The position numbers and the translations under genes were made by a program. Positions 1 through 5,240 of a stretch of DNA of 5,240 nucleotides are shown one piece after another. Origin of the DNA: Ruminococcus sp. GTDB taxonomy: Bacteria > Bacillota > Clostridia > Oscillospirales > Ruminococcaceae. The DNA lies in assembly GCA_003488415.1 (NCBI GenBank), contig DNLQ01000255.1, positions 1 through 5,240 of the forward strand, read 5' to 3'. The notes below the pieces were generated by a model, which was not told the origin of the DNA, did no database searches, and saw only the letters and a list, made by a program, of their open reading frames with translations. How positions within the stretch are numbered: position 1 is the stretch's first letter; each line of letters begins with the position of its first letter.

Positions 1-1118
1 AGCAGTACGCCCCTCAGGGACAGCCCGTATACTCACAGCGGCCTGCACAGAGTCAGCCAAGACCTCAGCAGCAGCGTACCAAACAACCGAAGCCGGTAAA
101 GAAAAAGACTGCTGCCGAGTCGTCACCGAAGAAGCACAGGAAACTGCCTGTGCCAAGACTGGTAAAGCGGATCATAGCAATACTGATAACACTTGTACTG
201 CTGCTGTTCGGAATGTATTCCTGTACATCGCTGATGATAATAAAGCGCCTTGACCATCAGAATACAGGAAGCCGTCTCAGGACCTCCGGAGTGCTGAGTG
301 AGCCATACGTTACCAGCATACTTCTGATCGGTACAGACGGCAGACTTACAGGGGAGCCGAGCCGTTCAGACACTATGATACTGATGTCAGTGAACAGCCG
401 TACCAAGGAGACGATCCTCACTTCATTCATGCGTGACTGTAACGTAAATATCCCGGGCTATGGCTGGGATAAGCTCAATTCAGCCTATGTCTACGGCGGA
501 GCTTCACTCCTCATGGACACTATTGAGAGCAACTTCCGTGTGAAGATAGATGATTATGTATGTGTGAACTTTATCTCCTTTGCAAACATAGTAGACGCTG
601 TGGGAGGTCTGGACCTTGATGTCAGCGATGCCGAGGCAGGCGAGATAAACACCATACTCCAGGCGGAGGTCAACGAACTGATGGGCGACGATACTAACGA
701 CGATCTTCTTTCAGGCGGAGGAAAGCTCCACCTCAACGGCAAGCAGGTGCTGTCCTTTGCACGTATCAGGTACATAGGAAATGCCGACTTTGAACGCACC
801 AGCCGTCAGCGTCTTGTGCTTACCAAGCTGGCGAAGAAGGTACGCAGCTTCAGACCTTCAATGATAACCGGAGTGATGAAGAAGGTAGTGCCGAATGTAG
901 GTACTAATATGGACGATATGCAGATGTATCTTCTTTCACTGAGACTTCCCGTCATACTGAAATATGATATGCGTCAGATACAGATACCTGCCGAGGGTAC
1001 ATACTGGAGCGAGTGGAACAATTCCGGAGATGCGCTCGGACTTGATTTTGACGCAAACCACAATATCATCGAGGAAAATGTATTCGCCAAGGAAAAGACC
1101 GTACAGGAGAACGAATGA
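1..1118 (+). CDS. LytR-CpsA-Psr (LCP) family cell-wall polymer ligase, 5'-truncated by the window edge
   Basis: LCP enzymes sit in the membrane and transfer undecaprenyl-linked anionic polymers (teichoic acid, capsule or other wall glycans) to peptidoglycan outside the cell. The reading frame (first full codon at 3) is open to the window edge. About 49 codons rich in Gln, Pro and Lys/Arg precede a GTG at 150, so this GTG is probably internal and the real start lies upstream. Counting from that GTG, a transmembrane helix covers about 8-31 after a basic KR, and the LCP domain about 56-235. Its hallmarks are GTDGR (61-65), RSD (72-74), FMRDC (93-97), IPGYG (101-105), DKLN (107-110), YGG (115-117) and FARIRY (203-208) followed by ERTSRQR (215-221). 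R205, R207, R216 and Q220 match the pyrophosphate/lipid-phosphate binding set known in the family. The usual Thr after the RD pair is Cys97. The gene overlaps the next one by 4 bases. The family is sure; the polymer substrate is unknown. Confidence 0.93.
   Translation, partial: QYAPQGQPVYSQRPAQSQPRPQQQRTKQPKPVKKKTAAESSPKKHRKLPVPRLVKRIIAILITLVLLLFGMYSCTSLMIIKRLDHQNTGSRLRTSGVLSEPYVTSILLIGTDGRLTGEPSRSDTMILMSVNSRTKETILTSFMRDCNVNIPGYGWDKLNSAYVYGGASLLMDTIESNFRVKIDDYVCVNFISFANIVDAVGGLDLDVSDAEAGEINTILQAEVNELMGDDTNDDLLSGGGKLHLNGKQVLSFARIRYIGNADFERTSRQRLVLTKLAKKVRSFRPSMITGVMKKVVPNVGTNMDDMQMYLLSLRLPVILKYDMRQIQIPAEGTYWSEWNNSGDALGLDFDANHNIIEENVFAKEKTVQENE
1105..1109 (+). promoter_or_regulatory. Ribosome binding site inside the end of the LCP gene
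   Basis: AGGAG lies within the last LCP codons. It is 5 bases from the ATG at 1115 and 8 bases from the ATG at 1118. The second spacing is more usual, so translation may begin at either Met; the protein differs by one residue. The placement supports translational coupling with the upstream gene. Confidence 0.7.
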
Positions 1119-2197
1119 TGAAAAAAAGACTTCTTTCACTTATAGCAGCGGCAGCTCTGCTCAGCGGCTGCGGAGTAACAGATGCAATACTTACCAACAC
1201 GGATTACGAGCCTCCGGAGGAAGTAAAGCCTTTCGACAGTGTTGTTATCGAGCCGGTATTCGATTACGAGAAATTTGCCGGCTGGTATCCGGATCTCTGC
1301 TCACAGCTCCGGAGCTGTGAGCTTGAGCCGGTGCTCAACGAAAGGGTAGGCTCAAGTGATCTGCGCCTCACTTTCGGACAGGTCAAGACGGATATACCTG
1401 ATGTGTTCTGGTATAACGGTTACTCCATGCACCCCAAGGGACAGTCAGTGCGCCTTGAGATAATACTTCTCAACGGAGTTGAGGAGGATACAGTTGAGGA
1501 TATGTACGATGAACTTGTAAAGGCGGCAAAGGAGCTTGTCGATCAGATCCCTGAGGGCAGTACCGATATAGAGAAGATGCTCTTTGTACACGACTATATC
1601 TGCGAACACTGTTCCTACGACTTCAACGCACTCCACGAGGAGGAGAACGGACTCTGGCACACTGCCTACGGAGCGCTTGTACAGGGGAAGGCAGTATGTT
1701 CAGGCTATGCGGAAGCATTTCAGTACATCATGCAGCTTCTCGGCATAGAGGGCGGAGTCTGCTCCGGCTACTCATACCGTGGAGGCAGTCATGCCTGGAA
1801 TTATGTAGTACTTGACGGGAAAACCTACTGGATAGACGCAACATGGGATGACGGGCTTACTGATGTGTCAAGGGCATACTTCCTTTTTAATGATGAGCAG
1901 ATGCTTCGTACACGCTGGCTGGACAAGTCACAGAACTACGCACCCGTATGTGACGGAGATGACGGAAAGTGGTTCAGGGATAACGGAGCATATTTTACAG
2001 AGTACGATTTTGACAGTATATCTGCATATACAGCATCAATGTCAGGAAAATGCGAGCTCATGTTTGCGGATTACGATACATACAAGACAGCCCTTGACGA
2101 TCTTATCGGAAAGAGAAAGATCAGTAAGCTGGACGGAGTTGGTTCTGTTGCGAGTTATTACCGTGACGACAGGATGTACACGCTGACATTAATATGA
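1115..2197 (+). CDS. Secreted lipoprotein with transglutaminase-like (papain-fold) domain
   Basis: This 360-residue protein starts with a lipoprotein signal peptide: KKR, a hydrophobic core, and lipobox LSGC with Cys19 as the lipidated residue. It should therefore be anchored to the outer face of the membrane. An N-terminal region (about 38-145) of unassigned fold precedes a transglutaminase-like core (about 150-260). The catalytic triad is intact: Cys195 in GKAVCSGYAEAF, His226 in SHAWNYV and Asp241 in WIDATWDD. Family members act as cysteine peptidases, amidases or protein cross-linkers, so the reaction cannot be told from sequence. The tail (about 300-360) looks like a small alpha/beta module that I cannot name. 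Eight Cys besides Cys19 are present (62, 68, 163, 166, 195, 216, 279, 313), including a CEHC pair. ATGA overlap with the LCP stop makes a coupled operon, and a terminator follows 32 bases after the stop. A role in the envelope is inferred from context. Confidence 0.9.
   Translation: MMKKRLLSLIAAAALLSGCGVTDAILTNTDYEPPEEVKPFDSVVIEPVFDYEKFAGWYPDLCSQLRSCELEPVLNERVGSSDLRLTFGQVKTDIPDVFWYNGYSMHPKGQSVRLEIILLNGVEEDTVEDMYDELVKAAKELVDQIPEGSTDIEKMLFVHDYICEHCSYDFNALHEEENGLWHTAYGALVQGKAVCSGYAEAFQYIMQLLGIEGGVCSGYSYRGGSHAWNYVVLDGKTYWIDATWDDGLTDVSRAYFLFNDEQMLRTRWLDKSQNYAPVCDGDDGKWFRDNGAYFTEYDFDSISAYTASMSGKCELMFADYDTYKTALDDLIGKRKISKLDGVGSVASYYRDDRMYTLTLI
1299..1322 (+). repeat. Perfect 24-bp palindrome inside the lipoprotein gene
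   Basis: The 12 bases GCTCACAGCTCC are followed directly by their exact reverse complement. In mRNA this could form a stem of about 10 bp with a CCGG loop. It encodes residues 62-69 and flanking codon parts, in the unassigned N-terminal region. No T-run follows, so it does not look like an intrinsic terminator. A second inverted repeat, CTTGAGCC at 1322-1329 with GGCTCAAG at 1349-1356, lies directly downstream. Confidence 0.85.
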
Positions 2198-2229
2198 TAC
2201 CTGTTCTGCATAAGGCAGTAAAGAGAACG

Positions 2230-2263
2230 GCAGACCGTCCCTCCGGGCGGTCTGCTTTTATAT
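2230..2263 (+). terminator. Rho-independent terminator of the LCP-lipoprotein operon
   Basis: GCAGACCG (2230-2237) pairs perfectly with CGGTCTGC (2248-2255). The stem extends inward by TCC/GGG (one T-G wobble) to a 4-base CTCC loop. It is followed at once by TTTTATAT. The distance from the stop codon at 2197 and the GC-rich stem make this a strong terminator for the + strand transcript. Confidence 0.92.
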
Positions 2264-2287
2264 CCTGAGATATGGAGTACATTGCAT

Positions 2288-2320
2288 GAAGAAAGCCCGT
2301 AAGCATTGCTTACGGGCTTT
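2288..2320 (-). terminator. Intrinsic terminator of the aminotransferase gene, possibly bidirectional
   Basis: AAAGCCCGTAAGC (2292-2304) and its exact complement (2308-2320) form a 13-bp stem with a 3-base loop, beginning 17 bases past the aminotransferase stop. On the minus strand the stem ends in TTT and continues CTTC, an imperfect U-tract. On the plus strand it ends in TTT then GG, so termination that way would be weaker. It may still act as a backup for the convergent operon. Confidence 0.85.
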
Positions 2321-2337
2321 GGTATAACAATAGACTA

Positions 2338-3612
2338 TTACTCAGCCAGCAGCTTTTCAGCAGTTGCCAGCTTTACACAGATAGTAAAGAGGTTTACAGC
2401 CTTAGCCAGATCCTCTATGGGAGGGTAGGTAGGAGCGATACGGATGTTCCTGTCATCAGGATCCTTGCCGTAGGGGAAGGTAGCGCCAGCACCGGTGAGA
2501 GTCACGCCTGCGTCGGCGCAGAGCTGAACGATGCGTTTAGCACAGCCGTTCATGGCATTGAAGGAAATGAAATAGCCGCCCTCAGGTTCTGTCCACTCAC
2601 CGATGCCGAGTGGAGCAAGCTCCTTGCTGAGGGTATCCAGTACCAGTCTGAACTTGGGAGCGATGATCGCCATGTGCTTATCCATGTGCTTGTGCATATT
2701 CTCAAAATTGCCGAAGAACTTCACATGGCGGAGCTGATTCATCTTGTCGTAGCTTATAATGCTTATGCCCAGGTACTTCTTCAGCTCCTCCACATTCTCC
2801 TTGCTTGCACCCATTACTGCAACGCCTGCACCGGGGAAAGTGATCTTTGATGTAGAACCGAATATGTATACGATGTTCTCGTTGCCTGCTTTCTTTGCTT
2901 CGTCCAGTATATTGAGGATGAGTCTGGGAGTCTTCGTAAGGTGATGTATACAGTAGGCATTGTCCCAGAATATGCGGAAGTCCTTTGCGGCAGGCTTCAG
3001 GTTTGCGAAGCGGCGTACAGTCTCGTCGCTGTAGCAGATTCCGTCGGGGTTGGAATACTGAGGAACGCACCATATACCCTTTACGGAGGGATCGTTATTA
3101 ACGAGCTCCTCGACCATATCCATGTCGGGACCGGTTGCGGTCATGGGAATATTTATCATTTCGATGCCGAAGAATTCAGTTATCTTGAAGTGTCTGTCGT
3201 ATCCGGGAACAGGGCAGAGGAACTTGATCTTTCCGCACTGAGACCAGGGCTTCTCGCCGAGGATGCCCTTGTTGTATGCAGTCTGAACAGTCCAGAACAT
3301 AGCGTTGAGGCTGGAGTTTCCGAAGATTATCACCTCGTCGTCGCTAACGCCGATCATATCCGAGAACAGCTTCTTTGCCTCGGGGATACCGTCGAGCATA
3401 CCGTAGTTGCGGACGTCGATGCCGCTCTCGCTCATGAAGTCGTTGTCATCGAATACATTGAGCATATCGACGCTGAGCTCAAGCTGCTCCCTGCAGGGAT
3501 TGCCTCTTGACATATTCAGAGAAAGCCCCTTGGCCTTGAAGTCGTCATAAAGGGACTGAACGCTGTCTCTGAAGCTGAGAAGCTCATCTCTGGACATCTG
3601 TGATAAATTCAT
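2338..3612 (-). CDS. Aspartate aminotransferase, class Ic (MocR-like aminotransferase family)
   Basis: This is a 424-residue cytoplasmic PLP enzyme of fold type I. It most resembles the Aminotran_MocR family, whose characterised members are class Ic aspartate aminotransferases (aspartate + 2-oxoglutarate to oxaloacetate + glutamate). From the ATG at 3612 the landmarks are NMSRGNP (33-39), FGNSS (97-101), PLP-contacting Asn188 in QYSNPDG, Asp217 and Tyr220 in FWDNAY, the Schiff-base Lys256 in GSTSK, and carboxylate-binding Arg391 in NIRIAPTYP. The length fits the family. There is no N-terminal DNA-binding domain, so this is an enzyme and not a MocR/GntR regulator. A GTG at 3624 could extend it by four codons, but that GTG overlaps the ribosome binding site, so the ATG is preferred. 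It is monocistronic, with its own promoter and terminator. Substrate preference is inferred from the family. Confidence 0.92.
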   Translation of the reverse strand: MNLSQMSRDELLSFRDSVQSLYDDFKAKGLSLNMSRGNPCREQLELSVDMLNVFDDNDFMSESGIDVRNYGMLDGIPEAKKLFSDMIGVSDDEVIIFGNSSLNAMFWTVQTAYNKGILGEKPWSQCGKIKFLCPVPGYDRHFKITEFFGIEMINIPMTATGPDMDMVEELVNNDPSVKGIWCVPQYSNPDGICYSDETVRRFANLKPAAKDFRIFWDNAYCIHHLTKTPRLILNILDEAKKAGNENIVYIFGSTSKITFPGAGVAVMGASKENVEELKKYLGISIISYDKMNQLRHVKFFGNFENMHKHMDKHMAIIAPKFRLVLDTLSKELAPLGIGEWTEPEGGYFISFNAMNGCAKRIVQLCADAGVTLTGAGATFPYGKDPDDRNIRIAPTYPPIEDLAKAVNLFTICVKLATAEKLLAE

Positions 3613-3621
3613 TTCGGAACA

Positions 3622-3629
3622 CACCTTTC
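3622..3629 (-). promoter_or_regulatory. Ribosome binding site that fixes the aminotransferase start
   Basis: On the minus strand GAAAGGTG lies 9 bases before the ATG at 3612. The alternative GTG start (3624-3622) is part of this same motif and has no separate Shine-Dalgarno sequence at proper spacing, so the ATG is the better start. Confidence 0.75.
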
Positions 3630-3693
3630 AGTTTTCAGTAAGATCTGTATAACAGCGGCGCTGCCGGGCAGAGTCCGCCGGTCGTCAAATAAA

Positions 3694-3722
3694 AGTATAC
3701 CATACTGTTAAGGTTTTATCAA
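3694..3722 (-). promoter_or_regulatory. Sigma-A promoter with extended -10 for the aminotransferase
   Basis: On the minus strand TTGATA (3722-3717), a 17-base spacer and TATACT (3699-3694) match the housekeeping consensus. TGG directly before the -10 gives an extended -10 element. Transcription should start near 3687, leaving a leader of about 75 bases. The leader is GC-rich (3653-3681) with only short possible stems, and I recognise no riboswitch in it. Confidence 0.85.
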
Positions 3723-3872
3723 GAGACAAGATAACAAATAATAAATGGTGGATACGGCTGTTTTTTGGCAGTTTTCGCATATCAAAAAGGGAATGTGTCT
3801 ATATACGAAGTAAAAGTGTACATGACAGGCGGACAATGGATGGGCAGCTTGCATGAAAATATTTCCGTAATC
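3723..3872. other. Divergent intergenic region between the two promoters
   Basis: About 150 AT-rich bases separate the -35 elements of the aminotransferase and of the second transglutaminase-like gene. I see no gene, RNA motif or insertion sequence here. The only suggestive element is an AAATATTT palindrome at 3857-3864, listed separately. Confidence 0.6.
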
Positions 3873-3885
3873 TTGACAAATATTT
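3857..3885. promoter_or_regulatory. Possible paired operator: two AAATATTT palindromes
   Basis: AAATATTT occurs at 3857-3864 and again at 3878-3885, 21 bp apart, about two helical turns. They flank and touch the -35 box of the downstream promoter. This spacing would suit a dimeric regulator, but the region is AT-rich and chance is a real explanation. No regulator is known. Confidence 0.25.
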
Positions 3886-3901
3886 TGTTATGTTGTATAA
3901 T
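3873..3901 (+). promoter_or_regulatory. Perfect consensus sigma-A promoter for the secreted transglutaminase-like gene
   Basis: TTGACA (3873-3878), a spacer of exactly 17 bases and TATAAT (3896-3901) match the housekeeping consensus at all 12 positions. Transcription should start near 3908, giving a leader of about 50 bases. This suggests strong basal expression unless it is repressed. Confidence 0.93.
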
Positions 3902-3943
3902 AGCAGTAGATATATAACTGATGGAATTGGGAAGATACTGAAC

Positions 3944-3951
3944 AAAGGAGG
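3944..3951 (+). promoter_or_regulatory. Strong ribosome binding site
   Basis: AAAGGAGG lies 7 bases before the ATG at 3959. It is close to the ideal Shine-Dalgarno sequence at ideal spacing, and it selects this ATG over the in-frame Met two codons later. Confidence 0.92.
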
Positions 3952-3958
3952 TTTCATT

Positions 3959-5240
3959 ATGAACATGAAACAAATCACACGATCAGCATTTTCTCTCATG
4001 ACGTCACTCACCCTTCTTGCAGGTGCAGGCACTCTGAACGCAGAGGCTGCATTATTGGAAGGAGAATCCGGAACGATAGAAGATGCTCCGATGATGATCG
4101 TCGGGGATCGTGAATCCGGCGAGTACAGTTCACCGTTGCTGATGACGGGACAGACGGCGGCTATAGGTGCTAATTACAACGATGACGCTTTCAACCTGGG
4201 CTATTACCTTGATGCCAATAACGTTGAAGTTTACAAGGCATTCATAACGCTTATCAATCCGTCACTGGATGTGGTGACGATAACGCTGCCTGAGCCTGTA
4301 ACCTTCACTGCGACATCACGATCACTCAGTAATGAAGCGGATCAGAAGGCATTCGAGGATGCAATCTTCGGCTGTTTCCGCCCGGGTATGGATTGTGCTG
4401 TTTTTGACATTCCTGAACTATACTGGATCGATGAGGCAGGAGTAGGCGTAAGAGCGGAGGATCTGACCTATACGAGGAACTTTTTCTCCTCAAAGTACAC
4501 ATTCACCCTTAAAAGCATATCATTTGTACCGGCAGCTTATGAAGGATTCACTTCTTGGGACGAAGTGCTTGAATTCAAGGATAAGCTGAAGGAGGCTGTG
4601 GATAATTTTGAAGTTACCGGCAGCACAAGGTATGAACAGTTAAAGAGCATACATGATCAGATCGCATTATTTACATACTATGACGAGGAGGCAAGATTCC
4701 ACGGCTCCGCACTGGGTTCGCTGGTAGAGCCGGGTGTAGTATGTGAAGGCTATTCCAAGGGTTTCAAGCTGATATGTGATAAGCTGGGGATCCCGTGCGT
4801 ATGTATCTTCGGCAACTACAAGGAAGCCGATCAGAGTGCACATATGTGGAATTATGTGCTTATGGATGATAACAAGTGGTATGCAATAGATGTGACCTGG
4901 GATGACCTTGACAACAAATATGGTCAGGAGATCATGTATACATATTTCCTTAAAGGCTCCGACAGCTTCTTCAACGATCATACACCTTCGGTTGATTACA
5001 GCTATACGCATTTTACCTTCCCGGAGATCTCAACGAAGGATTACGATCCTTCACAGGCAGTTCCGATAAGTACGGCAGTTGTAACTGCTCTTGTAACTAC
5101 AACGACGACTGCCGCAGAAACCACAACCGAAAAGCCCGTTGAAACGACAGTCACCACAACTGAAAAAACTACTACAACAACTACCACAACAACAACCAGA
5201 CCTGTCACAACAACAGTGAAACCTACAACGACCAAGCCTG
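3959..5240 (+). CDS. Secreted transglutaminase-like protein with Thr-rich linker, 3'-truncated by the window edge
   Basis: The frame is open from the ATG to the window end (427 visible residues). Residues 1-30 form a signal peptide, with likely cleavage after AEA (28-30) and no lipobox, so the product is exported. Residues 31 to about 200 are an unassigned, possibly beta-rich domain. A transglutaminase-like core (about 220-335) has an intact triad: Cys262 in VVCEGYSKGF, His295 in AHMWNYV and Asp311 in AIDVTWDD. From about 370 a Thr-rich linker begins, with ten Thr in a row at 404-413 and Lys-Pro repeats, still running at the edge. Such linkers join catalytic modules to dockerins, carbohydrate-binding or wall-binding modules in ruminococci, so a further C-terminal module is expected but not seen. 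Transglutaminase-like modules with dockerins are known in Ruminococcus flavefaciens cellulosome systems. The reaction (peptidase or cross-linking) is unknown. It has its own strong promoter. Confidence 0.9.
   Translation, partial: MNMKQITRSAFSLMTSLTLLAGAGTLNAEAALLEGESGTIEDAPMMIVGDRESGEYSSPLLMTGQTAAIGANYNDDAFNLGYYLDANNVEVYKAFITLINPSLDVVTITLPEPVTFTATSRSLSNEADQKAFEDAIFGCFRPGMDCAVFDIPELYWIDEAGVGVRAEDLTYTRNFFSSKYTFTLKSISFVPAAYEGFTSWDEVLEFKDKLKEAVDNFEVTGSTRYEQLKSIHDQIALFTYYDEEARFHGSALGSLVEPGVVCEGYSKGFKLICDKLGIPCVCIFGNYKEADQSAHMWNYVLMDDNKWYAIDVTWDDLDNKYGQEIMYTYFLKGSDSFFNDHTPSVDYSYTHFTFPEISTKDYDPSQAVPISTAVVTALVTTTTTAAETTTEKPVETTVTTTEKTTTTTTTTTTRPVTTTVKPTTTKP
5072..5239 (+). repeat. Low-complexity ACN-codon tract encoding a Thr-rich linker
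   Basis: Most codons are ACN (Thr), mixed with Val, Glu, Lys and Pro. All four Thr codons are used, so it is not a clean microsatellite and the composition seems kept at the protein level. Such linkers are often flexible or O-glycosylated. The tract continues past the window. Confidence 0.88.

Noticed and set aside
3488..3499. 12-bp palindrome TCCCTGCAGGGA in the aminotransferase gene
   Set aside because: About one palindrome of this length is expected by chance in a window of this size.
2941..3510. Long 189-codon plus-strand open frame opposite the aminotransferase
   Set aside because: It is antisense to a gene with full family motifs, has no ribosome binding site, and its length follows from the codon bias of the real gene.
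3613..3690. Riboswitch or attenuator in the aminotransferase leader
   Set aside because: The leader is GC-rich but offers only 4-5 bp stems and no terminator-like hairpin or known aptamer pattern.
3822..3917. Small 31-codon plus-strand frame beginning MTGGQWMGS, resembling the T7 gene 10 epitope tag
   Set aside because: It has no ribosome binding site, covers the -35 and -10 boxes of the next gene's promoter, and the resemblance to the tag is short; the rest is native-looking promoter DNA, so I see coincidence and no vector sequence.
3782..4032. Minus-strand frames of 63 and 77 codons across the promoter and signal peptide region
   Set aside because: They run antisense through a perfect promoter, a strong ribosome binding site and a convincing signal peptide, with no start signals of their own.
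5041..5235. Minus-strand frame encoding a poly-Val protein
   Set aside because: It is the antisense reading of the Thr codon tract in the linker (ACN read as NGT); composition alone explains it.
5162..5239. Possible microsatellite or CRISPR-like repeat
   Set aside because: Repeats are single Thr codons with varied third bases, in frame with the coding sequence; there are no spacers or repeat units of CRISPR length.

Overview
The window looks like chromosome of a Gram-positive, low-to-moderate GC Firmicute, most likely a Ruminococcus-type member of the Oscillospiraceae. The basis is canonical sigma-A promoters, strong AGGAGG-type ribosome binding sites, a lipobox lipoprotein, a LytR-CpsA-Psr (LCP) cell-wall enzyme, and a secreted protein with a long Thr/Pro/Lys linker of the kind common in rumen and gut ruminococci. 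The genus is inferred from style, not from a database match.

Layout. Positions 1-1118 (+) hold the C-terminal part of an LCP-family cell-wall polymer ligase whose true start lies upstream of the window. A secreted lipoprotein with a transglutaminase-like (papain-fold) domain follows at 1115-2197 (+); it overlaps the LCP stop codon by 4 bases, so the two are almost certainly one translationally coupled operon. A strong intrinsic terminator (2230-2263) ends this operon, and a second hairpin (2288-2320) ends the convergent gene. That gene, 2338-3612 (-), encodes a class Ic (MocR-like fold) aspartate aminotransferase with all key PLP residues. A divergent intergenic region (3613-3958) carries an extended -10 promoter for the aminotransferase and a perfect consensus TTGACA-17-TATAAT promoter for the last gene. 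That gene, 3959 to beyond 5240 (+), encodes a second, secreted transglutaminase-like protein. It has an intact Cys-His-Asp triad and a Thr-rich linker that runs off the window edge, so an unseen C-terminal module, possibly a dockerin or binding domain, is expected.

How they may work together. The LCP enzyme and the lipoprotein both act at the outer membrane face or cell wall, and their coupling suggests a shared envelope role. The last gene is an independently transcribed extracellular protein of the same catalytic superfamily. The aminotransferase is ordinary amino-acid metabolism on its own transcript. I see no mobile element, CRISPR array, tRNA or rRNA. No clear novel system is visible. 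The points most worth a second look are the pair of transglutaminase-like proteins, the LCP-lipoprotein coupling, and a perfect 24-bp palindrome inside the lipoprotein gene.
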